Notes: generated from the letters alone by a model not told the origin. 64,000 bases of DNA from Rhodopseudomonas sp. AAP120 (GCF_001295845.1 NZ_LJIC01000129.1:37832-101831); one strand, 5' to 3'; counted from the stretch's first letter, positions 16,640-26,382 are shown. A program made the numbers and translations.

Positions 16640-19363
16640 TCACGCCTGCGCGGCAGCCCTTGCCGACGCCTCGGTGAGCGCCAGCGTCACGTTGAGGATG
16701 TCCGGCTCCGAGTGATCCGCCTTGGCCTCGAAGCCGAGGTGACGGCACATGCGCAGCATCGCCGCATTCTCGCGCAGCACCTGGCCGCAAACGTATTTCA
16801 GGCCTTCGGCCCGCGCGTATTCGATGATCAGTTTCATCAGCGCCCAGCCGAGCCCTTTGCCCTTGAGGTCGGAACGCAGCAGGATCGCGTATTCGCCGCT
16901 CTCGTAGATCGAGTCCGAGTGGATGCGCACCACGCCGAGCGTCTCGCCGGTGGCTTCATCGATCGCGATGAAAGCCATCGCGCGCGCGTAGTCGATCTGG
17001 GTCAGGCGCGCGATGAAGGCGTGGCTGAATTCCTTCATCGCCGCGAAGAAACGCAGCCGCAGGTCCTCCGGCGTGACGTGCTTGAGGAATTCGTGGATGG
17101 CCGGCTCGTCGTCCGGACGCAGCGGCCGGGCCAGCACGCGCCAGCCGTCCTTCACCTCGAGGTGCCGCTCCCATTGCGACGGATACGGCTTCACCGCGAA
17201 GGTGGTATTGCCGAGGCCTGCGAATTTGCGCTGCGCCTTGCGGACCATCACGCGCGCATCGATCACCACCACGCCGCTTTCATCGGCAAGCAGCGGATTG
17301 ATGTCGAGTTCGTGGATCTGCGGAAAATCCGCCGCCATCTGCGACAGCTTCACCAGCGTCAGAGCCACCGCACCGTCCTTGACCGCCGGCACATCGCGAT
17401 AGGCCTGCAGCAGCTTGGAGACGCGGGTGCGGGCGATCAGCGAATTGGCGAGCGGCAGATCGAGCGGCGGCAGCGCCAGCGAGCGATCGTCGATGATCTC
17501 GACGGCGGTGCCGCCGTGGCCGAAGGCGATCACCGGCCCGAACGTCGGATCGTCGGCGATGCCGACGGTGAGCTCGCGCGCCTTGCGGCGGATGATCATC
17601 GGCTGCACGATGACGCCCTCGATCCGCGCCTTCGGCCGCAGCCTCGCGGCGCGGTCCAGGATATCGACCACCGCGGAACGCACCGCCTCGACGCTGGTAA
17701 GGTTCAGCACCACCCCGCCGACATCGGACTTGTGGGTGATGTCGCGCGACATCACCTTGACCACCACGGTCACGCCCTGGGCCAGAAACGGCTCGGCCCA
17801 GGCCACCGCCGCATCCGCATTCGGCGCCGCGAGCGTCGGCACCATCGGGATCTGATAGGCGGCGAACAGCGCCCCGACCTCGATCGGATCGAGCCACGAG
17901 CGGCCCTCCGCCAGCGCCTTCTCGATCACCAGCCGGGCCGCCTCTGTATCGGGATCGAACTCCTTGGGCAGGCTCGGCGGCACCTCGGTGAGAAGTTGCG
18001 CCGCCTCGCGATAACGCACCAGATTCATGATGCTGCGGACCGCATCGTCCTCTGTCGGGTAGTTCGGAATCCCGGCGGCATCGAACGCATGGGTGACGAA
18101 TTCTTCAGCGCCGACCCAGACCGCGAACACCGGCTTGAAGAAGGTGCGGCGCACCCGCTCCTCGCCGACCAGCCGGATCACCGATTTGGCGATCTCGCTC
18201 GGCGACGCCATCGCGGTCTGCACGTTCATCACCAGAACCGCGTCGTTATCGGGGTCGGCCAGCAACGTCGACAGCGCGGTCGCGTAGCGCTCGGCATCGG
18301 CATCCCCGGTGATATCGACCGGATTGGAACCCGACCAACTCGGCGGCATCGTCGCGTTGAGCTTGTCGCAGACATCCTTGGAGAGCGTCGCCGGAATGCC
18401 GCCCAGTTCGGCCAACCGATCGACGGCCAGCACACCGATGCCGCCGCCATTGGTGAGGATCGCGACCCGCTTGCCACGCGGCGCGCTGACTCGACCGAGC
18501 GTCTCGGCGCAGTCGAACAATTCGCGCAGATCGAACACCCGCAGCATGCCAGCGCGGCGGAAGGCGGCATCGTACACTGCGTCGGCGCCGGCGAACGCCC
18601 CGGTGTGGGTCGCGGCCGCTTGAGCGCCGTGTGCGAGACGGCCCGACTTCACCACCACCACGGGCTTGACGCGCGCTGCGGCGCGAGCGGCCGACATGAA
18701 TTTGCGCGCGTCGGTGATGGCCTCGATGTAGAGCAGGATGGCGCGGGTTTCGAGATCGGCCGCATAGTAGTCGAGCATGTCGGCGATATCGACGTCGAGC
18801 TGGTCGCCGATCGACACGATCCCCGAGAAGCCGATATCCTTGACGGCCGCCCAATCCACCATGCCGGCCGCGATCGCACCGGACTGTGAGATCAGCGCGA
18901 GATGGCCGCGCCGCGGCATGTGAGCCGCGAAGCTGGCATTGAGATTGGAAGCCGGCACCATCAGGCCGAGGCAGTTCGGCCCGAGCAACCGGATGCCCGA
19001 TTTGCGCGCCGCAACATTGGCCGCTTCGGCGTAGGAGCCTTTGCCCCGCCCCATTTCGGCGCTGATGATGATCGCACCGGCGACGCCGCGTTCGCCGGCA
19101 TCGCCGACGATCTTCGCCACCGAACGCGACGGCGCAGTGATCACGACCAGATCCGGAACGAATGGCAGCTCCGCGAGCGTGCGGACGGTCTTGAACCCTC
19201 CGATCTCGGGATAGCGCGGGTTGACCACGCCGATCTCACCCTTGAAACCGGCGCTGCGCAGATTTTCGAGGACGGCGCGGCCGAGCGACGCCGGGCGCGG
19301 ACTGGCTCCGATCACCGCCACCGCAGCGGGCGCCAGGAGATTGCTTAATCGATAGGTCGACAT
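16640..19363 (-). CDS. ADP-forming acyl-CoA synthetase-like protein fused to a GNAT acetyltransferase (Pat-type)
   Basis: 907 residues. In order: CoA-binding Rossmann domain (~5-130, AVIGASPRPASLG), succinyl-CoA ligase-like flavodoxin domain with the active-site-type His in THTGAFAGAD (~250), ATP-grasp domain (~480-700), and a C-terminal GNAT domain (~735-890, with the acetyl-CoA-binding LKGKGLGWALMKLI). This layout is shared by protein lysine acetyltransferases (Pat/YfiQ/PatZ), which silence AMP-forming acyl-CoA synthetases, and by bifunctional acetate-CoA ligases. I cannot decide between enzyme and regulator from sequence alone; regulation of acyl-CoA synthetases is plausible in a species using aromatic and fatty acids. 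Confidence 0.85.
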   Translation of the reverse strand: MSTYRLSNLLAPAAVAVIGASPRPASLGRAVLENLRSAGFKGEIGVVNPRYPEIGGFKTVRTLAELPFVPDLVVITAPSRSVAKIVGDAGERGVAGAIIISAEMGRGKGSYAEAANVAARKSGIRLLGPNCLGLMVPASNLNASFAAHMPRRGHLALISQSGAIAAGMVDWAAVKDIGFSGIVSIGDQLDVDIADMLDYYAADLETRAILLYIEAITDARKFMSAARAAARVKPVVVVKSGRLAHGAQAAATHTGAFAGADAVYDAAFRRAGMLRVFDLRELFDCAETLGRVSAPRGKRVAILTNGGGIGVLAVDRLAELGGIPATLSKDVCDKLNATMPPSWSGSNPVDITGDADAERYATALSTLLADPDNDAVLVMNVQTAMASPSEIAKSVIRLVGEERVRRTFFKPVFAVWVGAEEFVTHAFDAAGIPNYPTEDDAVRSIMNLVRYREAAQLLTEVPPSLPKEFDPDTEAARLVIEKALAEGRSWLDPIEVGALFAAYQIPMVPTLAAPNADAAVAWAEPFLAQGVTVVVKVMSRDITHKSDVGGVVLNLTSVEAVRSAVVDILDRAARLRPKARIEGVIVQPMIIRRKARELTVGIADDPTFGPVIAFGHGGTAVEIIDDRSLALPPLDLPLANSLIARTRVSKLLQAYRDVPAVKDGAVALTLVKLSQMAADFPQIHELDINPLLADESGVVVIDARVMVRKAQRKFAGLGNTTFAVKPYPSQWERHLEVKDGWRVLARPLRPDDEPAIHEFLKHVTPEDLRLRFFAAMKEFSHAFIARLTQIDYARAMAFIAIDEATGETLGVVRIHSDSIYESGEYAILLRSDLKGKGLGWALMKLIIEYARAEGLKYVCGQVLRENAAMLRMCRHLGFEAKADHSEPDILNVTLALTEASARAAAQA

Positions 19364-19489
19364 CTCACCTCGGCACCGGGCACCGGAGGCCTATGTCCGT
19401 GGATGCATCGTGTCCCGGCGCCCGCCGACTGTGTAGTACAAATACGCGCCCGATTCCAATTCCGGTCGCCGCGGCTCAGCGCCGCGCGA

Positions 19490-19921
19490 CTAGGGCGCAG
19501 CCTTGGTGAAGCTCGCCAGCGCCCTGATCACGTCCTCGCGGGAGATGATGCCCTCCAGCTTGCGGTCGTCTTCCAACACCGGAATGCTGCGGGTCTGGTG
19601 CTCGACCATCAATTGCAGAACCCGCGTCAGCTTGGTGTCGGCATGAACATAGATGAAGTCGGGCGTCATGATGTCGCCGACGGTCCGATTCATCAGATCG
19701 TCATAGTGAGGCAACATCTGGGTCGGATGGAACGCGAAGCAATTGAGAAAATCGTACTTCGTCACCAGTCCAATGGCGCGGGCGTTCTCCACGACCGGAT
19801 AGGCATTGTAGTCGTCGCGCTCGAACTGGTCTTCCAGCTCGCGCATCGTCATTTCCCGCGATACGGATTTCACCGAGCGCGTCATGTGGTCGGCAACGGT
19901 GGCCTCGAGAAACTTGTACAA
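19490..19921 (-). CDS. Two-CBS-domain protein
   Basis: 143 residues from a TTG at 19921 (LYKFLEATVADHM). An in-frame ATG at 20005 would give 171 residues, but a promoter acting from the Fnr/FixK box at 20032-20045 would start transcription near 19997, downstream of that ATG. Two CBS motifs (about 10-65 and 80-138; TVGDIMTPDFIYVHADTKL, then GIISREDVIRAL) form a Bateman module that usually binds adenine nucleotides. There is no fused enzyme, so it probably senses energy charge and acts on a partner. It is divergent from the APH/AAA gene. Confidence 0.8.
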   Translation of the reverse strand: MYKFLEATVADHMTRSVKSVSREMTMRELEDQFERDDYNAYPVVENARAIGLVTKYDFLNCFAFHPTQMLPHYDDLMNRTVGDIMTPDFIYVHADTKLTRVLQLMVEHQTRSIPVLEDDRKLEGIISREDVIRALASFTKAAP

Positions 19922-20031
19922 GAGCAGATTCCAATCGCCCGCAACGTTAGTCCGAGGGCGCAGGCTACGCGTATCGAGGCACCTGCTAATCGCCCTTTCG
20001 GGCAAATTGACCGCAGCTTTGCGGAATTGAA

Positions 20032-20045
20032 TTGATTAAGGTCAA
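20032..20045. promoter_or_regulatory. Fnr/FixK box between the CBS gene and the APH/AAA gene
   Basis: TTGAT-TAAG-GTCAA, nine of ten half-site bases. It is positioned to activate the CBS gene leftward and the kinase gene rightward, with predicted leaders of roughly 75 nt each way. Confidence 0.65.
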
Positions 20046-20152
20046 TCACCCTCCGTTTTCCCGGACCTCTTGTTATCCTTGCAACAAATCCGTCCGACCG
20101 ACCTGCACCACTGATCCAATTCCGGACAATACGTAGGTTCCCGAACATCCCC

Positions 20153-21718
20153 ATGGACGATCCGATCCCCGCCTCCGAACGCTCAAGGCAGGAGCAGGTG
20201 TTCCGATTTGTCGCGGAAGCGACAACGCACGACGGTGCGTCCGCCACCCGGATCGATACCCACGGCGCCGTCGTGTTCTTGTCCGGGGATCGCGCGCTGA
20301 AGATCAAGCGCGCAGTGCGGTTCCCGTTTCTCGACTATTCGACGCTGGCGCGCCGCAAGGCCGCCTGCGAGCAGGAGCTCGAGATCAATCGCCGCTTCGC
20401 GCCGCAAATCTATCGCCGCGTGGTGCCGATCACGCGCGCTGCGAACGGCGCATTCGAAATCGGAGGCAACGGCGAACCGGTCGAATGGGCCGTCGAGATG
20501 CAGCGGTTCGACGAAAGCCGCACGATCGACCGTCTCACCCGGGAGCAACCGCTCGCGCCGGCCCTCGCCGACGCCATTGCGGATGCGATCGAGGCTTCGC
20601 ATCGTTCGGCGCCGAAAGCCGACACGGCGACGTGGGTGGCATCGCTGCTCCCGATCCTTGCCGACAACACCAGCTCTTTCATCGCCGGCGGCTTCCCGCC
20701 CGACCGCGTCGCGGCGCTGGATCGTGCCAGTCGCTCCGCCTTCGAGCGAATCCGCCCGTTGCTCGAACAGCGCGGCGCGCAGGGATTTGTCAGGTGGTGC
20801 CACGGCGACCTGCATTTGGCGAACATCGTACTGATCGACGGCAAGCCCGTGCTGTTCGATGCGATCGAGTTCGACCCAGTCTTCGCTTCGGTCGACCTGC
20901 TCTATGATCTTGCTTTCCCGCTGATGGATCTGATCCAGCACGATCGCTGCGACGCAGCGGCCGGAGTGCTGAACCGTTATCTCGCGGTCGGCGACGAGGC
21001 CCATGCAGAAGGGCTGCGGGCCCTGCCGCTGTTGATGTCGCTCCGCGCCGCCGTCCGCGCCAAGGTGATGCTGTCGCGACCGGCCCTGGACGTTGCAACG
21101 GAGCGCAGCAACCGGCAAATCGCCATGTCCTATTTTGCTCTCGCCGAGCGACTGATCGCGCCGCCGCACCCCCGCCTCATCGCAGTGGGCGGCCTCTCAG
21201 GCACCGGAAAGTCGGTGCTTGCCCGGGGGCTATCGGGCCGCGTTCCGCCTCTGCCCGGCGCGGTGGTGCTACGTTCGGATGTGATCCGAAAGCGGCTCTT
21301 CGGGGTCGCCGACACCGAGCGGCTGCCGCAGGCCGGCTATTCGCGAGACGCGACCGCCGACGTGTATCGAATTCTTGGCGAGCGCGCCGCGCACATCCTG
21401 GCGCAAGGCTGTTCGGTGATCGTCGACGCCGTATTCTCCAGGCAGGAAGAACGCGCCGCGATCGAAGCCGTCGCCCGGGATCAGGACGTCGAGATTTCCG
21501 GGCTCTATCTTGTCGCCGACGTGAAGACCCGGCTCGATCGTGTCGCTCACCGGATCGGCGACGCGTCCGACGCTACACCCGACATCGTGCGGCAGCAGCA
21601 GGCCTATGAGCAGGGCGACATCGGCTGGACGACGATCGATGCGTCCGGCTCACCGGACAAAACCCTGATACGTGCCCTGGCGGCACTGCGGCTCGTCGAT
21701 CAGGTCTGCAGCACGTAA
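20153..21718 (+). CDS. Bifunctional APH-like kinase / P-loop ATPase
   Basis: 521 residues. The N-terminal ~330 residues resemble aminoglycoside phosphotransferase-fold kinases (WCHGDLHLANIVLIDGKPVLFDAIEFD holds the catalytic HGD and the metal-binding Asp; only short pieces are conserved otherwise). From ~340 a second kinase-like P-loop domain begins with GGLSGTGKSVLARGL and contains a Walker B-like IVDAVF. The same two-domain layout occurs in the hypoxia-induced DosR regulon of Mycobacterium (Rv2004c). A shared Fnr/FixK box with a CBS gene and nearby universal stress proteins reinforces a low-oxygen role. The substrate is unknown. Confidence 0.85.
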   Translation: MDDPIPASERSRQEQVFRFVAEATTHDGASATRIDTHGAVVFLSGDRALKIKRAVRFPFLDYSTLARRKAACEQELEINRRFAPQIYRRVVPITRAANGAFEIGGNGEPVEWAVEMQRFDESRTIDRLTREQPLAPALADAIADAIEASHRSAPKADTATWVASLLPILADNTSSFIAGGFPPDRVAALDRASRSAFERIRPLLEQRGAQGFVRWCHGDLHLANIVLIDGKPVLFDAIEFDPVFASVDLLYDLAFPLMDLIQHDRCDAAAGVLNRYLAVGDEAHAEGLRALPLLMSLRAAVRAKVMLSRPALDVATERSNRQIAMSYFALAERLIAPPHPRLIAVGGLSGTGKSVLARGLSGRVPPLPGAVVLRSDVIRKRLFGVADTERLPQAGYSRDATADVYRILGERAAHILAQGCSVIVDAVFSRQEERAAIEAVARDQDVEISGLYLVADVKTRLDRVAHRIGDASDATPDIVRQQQAYEQGDIGWTTIDASGSPDKTLIRALAALRLVDQVCST

Positions 21719-23466
21719 CTCCCTGGCGCATCCGGTAGTGCGGCAGCGTTCGCATCCGGCAGCCCCATCCGCGGCGGCGACACCGGGGCGCCCGATCGAC
21801 CCGCGAGCCAATTCGCCCATTCGGTCCACCACGAGCCTTCGGCGTGCGGCGCTTCGGCGAGCCAGACGTCCGGTCCGACATAGGGACCATCGGCTTCCTT
21901 GACCATGACCTGATAGCCGTGAGCTTTCGGCGACGGCGGCGAGACGATGCCGGCATTGTGGCCGCCGCCGGTGAGGCAGAAGGTGATCTCGGCATCCGCC
22001 AGCAGATGGATCTTGTAGGTCGAGCGCCAAGGCGCGACGTGATCGCGCACGGTACCGACCACGAAGATCGGCGTGTGGATGTCCGACAGCGCGATCGGCT
22101 TGCCGTCGACCACGTAGTGGCCTTCGGCGAGATCGTTGTCGAGGAACAGCTTGCGCAGATATTCCGAATGCATCCGATAGGGCATCCGGGTCGCATCGGC
22201 ATTCCACGCCATAAGGTCGTTGGGCGGGAACCGCTCGCCCATCAGATAGTCGCGCACCATTCGCGACCAGATCAGGTCGTTGGAGCGAAGGATCTGAAAG
22301 GCACCGGCCATCTGGCTGGTGTCGAGCACGCCGCGTTTCCACATCATGTCTTCGAGGAAGGCGACCTGGCTCTCGTTGATGAACAGCGTGAGCTCGCCGG
22401 CCTCGGTGAAGTCGGTCTGCGCGGCGAACAGCGTGATGGACTTCAGCCGATCGTCGCCGTCGCGCGACATCGCCGCCGCGGCGATCGACAGCAGCGTGCC
22501 GCCGAGGCAATAGCCGGCGGCATGAATCCGCTGACCCGGTACGATGGCGCCGACCGCATCGAGCGCAGCCATCACGCCGAGCCGGCGATAATCCTCCAGC
22601 GAGACGTCGCGCTCCTTCTCGGTCGGGTTGCGCCACGACACCATGAATACGGTGAAGCCCTGTTCGGTGAGGTACCTGACCAGCGAGTTGTGCGGCGACA
22701 GATCGAGGATGTAGTACTTCATGATCCACGCCGGCACGATCAGAACCGGCTCCGGCCGGACCTCTGCGGTGGCCGGGGCGTACTGGATCAGTTCGATCAG
22801 GTCGTTGCTGTACACCACCTTGCCCGGCGTCACGGCGACATCCCGGCCGACCTTGAAGTCGGGGTTCGGCTCCGGCTCGCGCGACACGGCGTGCAGCAGA
22901 TCTTCCCACCAATTATGCAGGCCGGCCGTGATATTGCCGCCGCCGGACGCCAGCGTCTTCTGGATCACCTCCGGGTTCGTACCCGGAAAGTTCGACGGTG
23001 CGAATACGTCCAGCATCTGGCGCGTCGCGAACTCGACGATCTTCTCGTTCTGCCTCGACACGCCGCGATTGCCGGTGGTGGCCGCGTGCCACCATTCCTC
23101 GGCGAGCAGGAAGCTCTGCGCCATCAGGTTGAACGGCGGTTGCTGCCATTCCGGTGCGCTGAACCGCCGGTCCTGTGCCTGGGGCGCGATCAACGACCAT
23201 GGTGCGACGGGAAACAGCGCCGCCTCCGTCACACGCGAGGCGCGGCGCAACGCATCATGGGCGAGTTCGAGACGACGCGCCGGCGACCAGAACAGATGCG
23301 ACAGCCAGTCCGCATAGGCCAGCAGCAGCGCGGTGGGCGACAATCCGCCTGTCAGCGGCGCCAAGGTCGCATGCAGACCGCGATCGCTGTCCCTGGCGCG
23401 CGCATGCGCGGCTGCCTGCGGCGACTCGACGTTGGCGGGAAGCCCTGGGGCTTGGTTCTGCAGCAT
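21700..23466 (-). CDS. phaC: PHA/PHB synthase (class I PhaC-like)
   Basis: 588 residues from the ATG at 23466, with AGAGG five bases upstream (the ATG one codon earlier and a GTG at 23499 are alternatives). The alpha/beta-hydrolase domain carries the lipase-like box GYCLGG with the catalytic Cys, and Asp and His candidates in VGTVRDHVAPW and GGGHNAG. Its length is normal for class I. It polymerises hydroxyacyl-CoA into storage polyester granules. The 3' end overlaps the end of the APH/AAA gene by 19 bases. A perfect Fnr/FixK box lies upstream. No phaAB or phasin gene is adjacent. Confidence 0.92.
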   Translation of the reverse strand: MLQNQAPGLPANVESPQAAAHARARDSDRGLHATLAPLTGGLSPTALLLAYADWLSHLFWSPARRLELAHDALRRASRVTEAALFPVAPWSLIAPQAQDRRFSAPEWQQPPFNLMAQSFLLAEEWWHAATTGNRGVSRQNEKIVEFATRQMLDVFAPSNFPGTNPEVIQKTLASGGGNITAGLHNWWEDLLHAVSREPEPNPDFKVGRDVAVTPGKVVYSNDLIELIQYAPATAEVRPEPVLIVPAWIMKYYILDLSPHNSLVRYLTEQGFTVFMVSWRNPTEKERDVSLEDYRRLGVMAALDAVGAIVPGQRIHAAGYCLGGTLLSIAAAAMSRDGDDRLKSITLFAAQTDFTEAGELTLFINESQVAFLEDMMWKRGVLDTSQMAGAFQILRSNDLIWSRMVRDYLMGERFPPNDLMAWNADATRMPYRMHSEYLRKLFLDNDLAEGHYVVDGKPIALSDIHTPIFVVGTVRDHVAPWRSTYKIHLLADAEITFCLTGGGHNAGIVSPPSPKAHGYQVMVKEADGPYVGPDVWLAEAPHAEGSWWTEWANWLAGRSGAPVSPPRMGLPDANAAALPDAPGSYVLQT

Positions 23467-23670
23467 CATCGCCTCTTCTGGGTGCGCCTCGGGTGGCACT
23501 GGAAGGTATCGCCGGCCGCTTCCCCGCGGCAGCGCGACTTCATCGACAGATAGGATGACGAAGCTGTCATAGCGTCGTCACAGGACGGCGGATCGCAGCG
23601 ATTTGTCTGATGGTTAAGCTTGCGTCGCGATGCGTCGGTCCTCAGCCTGGCAGCCGCTGCCGAAGAGGCG

Positions 23671-23684
23671 TTGATGACGATCAA
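23671..23684. promoter_or_regulatory. Perfect Fnr/FixK box upstream of phaC
   Basis: TTGAT-GACG-ATCAA. It is about 200 bases upstream of the phaC ATG, in the gap after the universal stress gene. The distance leaves room for a leader of about 170 nt. Confidence 0.65.
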
Positions 23685-23725
23685 TGCGGGATTGGACGGA
23701 GCCGATCTCCGAGGCTGCGGATCGC

Positions 23726-24556
23726 TCACCGGGCGAGGAACACACACCGGGCGGATTGTTCAAGAAGATGCTGGGTGACGCCGCCGAGAATCCACTCCCG
23801 AAACCGGGAGTGACCATAGGCCCCCGCAATGACAGCGCCGGCGCCGATGTGGTCGGCGACTTTGTCGAGCCTTGCGGCGACCTCACCGGCCTCGGCGGGC
23901 ACGTCGCCCACCGCATGGATATGATGCCGGGACAGCCAGTCGACGACGTCGTGGATGCCCGCCAGCGCCTCGGCCCGGTCACCGTCCTCCTCGACGATCT
24001 CGACCACGGTGACATGGCTGGCCTGGCGCAGCAGCGGCAGAGCGTCGACGATAGCGCGACGCGCTTCCGGATTGTCCTTCCACGCGACCATCACGCTCGA
24101 CAGATCGACCCGACAGACCCCGGCCGGCACCGCCAGCAACGGGCGTCCGATCCGCATCACGAGATCGGCCGGATCGGCGACGGTGAACGGGTCGGTCAAC
24201 GCCCCGCGATCGGCTGCGCCGGCCACGACGACGTCGGCTGCCCGGGCTTGCTGCACGATGTACTTGGCCGGCTGGCCGATCGCCGAGCGCCATTGCAGTT
24301 CGCGGGCACGGCCGCGCATCGCCTCGCGGAACTCGGTCTCCAGATCGGCGAGCCGCTGCCGGATCGTGCTGATCCCCTGTTCGAGCAGCCGGTCGGCCTG
24401 ATCTCCCGAGGTATAATACAGCGGCGGGCTGAGGTCGGACGCCGCGACGCCGATCAGCCGCGCCTCGAACCGCTCCGCCAACTCTGCGGCGACCCCGAGC
24501 GCATACGCATTCGGCTGGTCGCATTGCAGCGCGACCATGACCGTCGAATACGTCAT
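23726..24556 (-). CDS. Tandem universal stress protein (two UspA domains)
   Basis: 276 residues with two UspA-like domains (about 1-140 and 150-276). The second has the ATP-binding type loop VIAGAYGHSRFREWILGG; the first has VVVAGAADRGAL, a weaker version. The start is set by GGGAGG just upstream of the ATG. Tandem USPs are often induced by oxygen limitation or stasis. It is divergent from a second tandem USP gene, with a degenerate Fnr/FixK site between them. Confidence 0.88.
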   Translation of the reverse strand: MTYSTVMVALQCDQPNAYALGVAAELAERFEARLIGVAASDLSPPLYYTSGDQADRLLEQGISTIRQRLADLETEFREAMRGRARELQWRSAIGQPAKYIVQQARAADVVVAGAADRGALTDPFTVADPADLVMRIGRPLLAVPAGVCRVDLSSVMVAWKDNPEARRAIVDALPLLRQASHVTVVEIVEEDGDRAEALAGIHDVVDWLSRHHIHAVGDVPAEAGEVAARLDKVADHIGAGAVIAGAYGHSRFREWILGGVTQHLLEQSARCVFLAR

Positions 24557-24655
24557 CGGAACCTCCCTTTGGACTGGTCGCCCGAACTAATCGTCCTGAC
24601 CGGGCGCCTCCTTGCTGCAGGCGAGCCATGTTCGGGCAGCGGGCATATCGACACG

Positions 24656-24669
24656 ATGAGCTAGATCAA
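24656..24669. promoter_or_regulatory. Degenerate Fnr/FixK-like site between two divergent USP genes
   Basis: ATGAG-CTAG-ATCAA: the right half-site is perfect, the left matches only in part. It is listed because position and neighbours fit, but it may be fortuitous. Confidence 0.35.
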
Positions 24670-24739
24670 AGTGCAGCGGCCTCAGGCGGATATATTCCGG
24701 ACCACAAATCGCCGCACGTGCGATCCGGAGACCACTGCC

Positions 24740-25573
24740 ATGCTGAACGATGTCGTCGTGCACATTCCGGCGGACCGGCCGGCAGACGGAATCATCGACT
24801 GCGCTGTTTCGGTCGCCAAGACCTTCGACGCTCATCTGGACGGCATCGTCTGCACCTATCAGCCGATCAATCCGGCGATCGTGGTCGGTGCTTCGACCGC
24901 CTACTACGCCGCTGTCAATCAGTACAACACCGACAATGACGACGCCGCCGCGCGGCTCGACCAGTTCGAGATCGCAGCCCGCGCCGCGGCCGTCACCCAC
25001 GGCGCACGCAGCGTCTGCGACACGCCGGTGCTCGCCAACGAATCGCTTTCGGAGATCTCGCGGCTGTACGACCTCAGCATCGTGCCGCAGCCCGATCGCG
25101 CCAAGCCCGGCCATCAGGATCCGCTGCCGGAAAGCATTCTGTTCAACTCGGGCAAGCCGATGTTGATGGTGCCGTATATCCACAAGGGACCGCTGAATCT
25201 CGACCGCGTGCTGGTGTGCTGGGACGGCGGCCGCCCGGCTGCCCGCGCCGTGCACGACGCGATGCCGTTCCTGCGCCGGGCCAAGACGATCGACGTGTTG
25301 GCGGTGAACGAGGACGAGGATGACGTCGGCCAAGCGACGACCAAGGCGCTGCTGGCCCATCTGATGCGCCACGACCTCGCCGCCACCGCCCACCACTTCA
25401 CCGCGCCGCCGACCAACGTCCACAACACCATCCTGTCGATGGCGTCCGACTGTGGAGCCGACCTGCTGGTGATGGGCGGCTACGGTCATTCGCGGCTGCG
25501 GGAGTTCATTCTCGGTGGTGTCACCCGCGGCATCTTCAAGTCGCTGACGCTGCCGGCGCTGATTTCGCACTGA
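24740..25573 (+). CDS. Tandem universal stress protein (two UspA domains)
   Basis: 277 residues from the ATG at 24740. The C-terminal UspA domain has the complete nucleotide-binding signature in LLVMGGYGHSRLREFILGG followed by Gly/Thr. The N-terminal domain lacks it (degenerate). Similar in layout to the divergent gene at 23726 but clearly diverged, so not a recent duplication. Followed 77 bases later by the CBS-BON gene on the same strand, possibly co-transcribed. Confidence 0.9.
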   Translation: MLNDVVVHIPADRPADGIIDCAVSVAKTFDAHLDGIVCTYQPINPAIVVGASTAYYAAVNQYNTDNDDAAARLDQFEIAARAAAVTHGARSVCDTPVLANESLSEISRLYDLSIVPQPDRAKPGHQDPLPESILFNSGKPMLMVPYIHKGPLNLDRVLVCWDGGRPAARAVHDAMPFLRRAKTIDVLAVNEDEDDVGQATTKALLAHLMRHDLAATAHHFTAPPTNVHNTILSMASDCGADLLVMGGYGHSRLREFILGGVTRGIFKSLTLPALISH

Positions 25574-25650
25574 GCTGCGTCCGCAGCGATCGCAAACGGG
25601 CGAACGGACTTCGATCAAGGCGGCACCGATGTGCCGGAGGGGATACGGAT

Positions 25651-26382
25651 ATGCGCGCAGACCAGATCATGACATCGCCAGTGGTGACGATCAGCCCCGA
25701 GGCTTCGATCGTCGATGCCGCCAACGCGATGCTGCAGCACCACGTCAGCGGCCTGCCGGTGGTGGATGCCGACGGACGGCTGATCGGCATCATCTCGGAA
25801 GGCGACTTCATCCGCCGCGCCGAACTCGGCACACAGCGCAAGCGCAACCGCTGGCTACGGCTGCTGCTCGGTCCGAGCACCTGCGCGGACGACTTCGTCC
25901 ATGAGCACGGGCGCAAGGTCGGCGAGGTGATGACCCATCATCCTCACACGATCACCGGGGACACGTCGGTCGAGACGATCGTCCGGACGATGGAGAAGCA
26001 CCACGTCAAGCGGCTGCCGGTGATGCAGGGCGACCGTCTGGTCGGGATCGTCACGCGCAAGAACCTGCTGCGCGCGGTCGCCGAACTCGCCCGTCAGGCG
26101 CCGGACCCGTCCGCCGCTGACGACAAGATCCGGGACCGGATCATCGCCGAAATCGAGCGCAACGACTGGCGTCCGTTCGGGCTGAGCGTGGTGGTGCGCA
26201 ACGGCGTCGTGCATCTCAACGGCGTGATCACCGAAGAGAGTTCGCGCCAGGCGGTGATCGTGGTCGCCGAGAATGTCTGCGGCGTCAAGGAGGTGCACGA
26301 CCACCTGTGCTGGGTCGATACCATGTCGGGCTTTTATCTCAATTCGCCGGAAGACGACCGCTCCGCCAAGAAGACGATCTGA
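25651..26382 (+). CDS. CBS-CBS-BON domain protein
   Basis: 243 residues. Two CBS domains (about 1-65 and 90-150; DQIMTSPVVTISPEASIVDA, VGEVMTHHPHTITGDTSVET) form a nucleotide-sensing Bateman module. A BON domain follows (about 155-225; IEIERNDWRPFGLSVVV-like, then VVVAENVCGVKEVHDHL), usually associated with membrane or phospholipid binding. No signal peptide. It is downstream of a USP gene on the same strand, and an intrinsic terminator follows. Likely part of the same low-oxygen or stress group. Confidence 0.88.
   Translation: MRADQIMTSPVVTISPEASIVDAANAMLQHHVSGLPVVDADGRLIGIISEGDFIRRAELGTQRKRNRWLRLLLGPSTCADDFVHEHGRKVGEVMTHHPHTITGDTSVETIVRTMEKHHVKRLPVMQGDRLVGIVTRKNLLRAVAELARQAPDPSAADDKIRDRIIAEIERNDWRPFGLSVVVRNGVVHLNGVITEESSRQAVIVVAENVCGVKEVHDHLCWVDTMSGFYLNSPEDDRSAKKTI

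Noticed and set aside
20183..24664. Long open frames on the strand opposite to the APH/AAA gene, phaC and the USP gene (328, 569 and 326 codons)
   Set aside because: They are Arg/His/Gln/Asp-rich with no domain and lie exactly antisense to well-supported genes; this is the usual shadow coding of GC-rich DNA.
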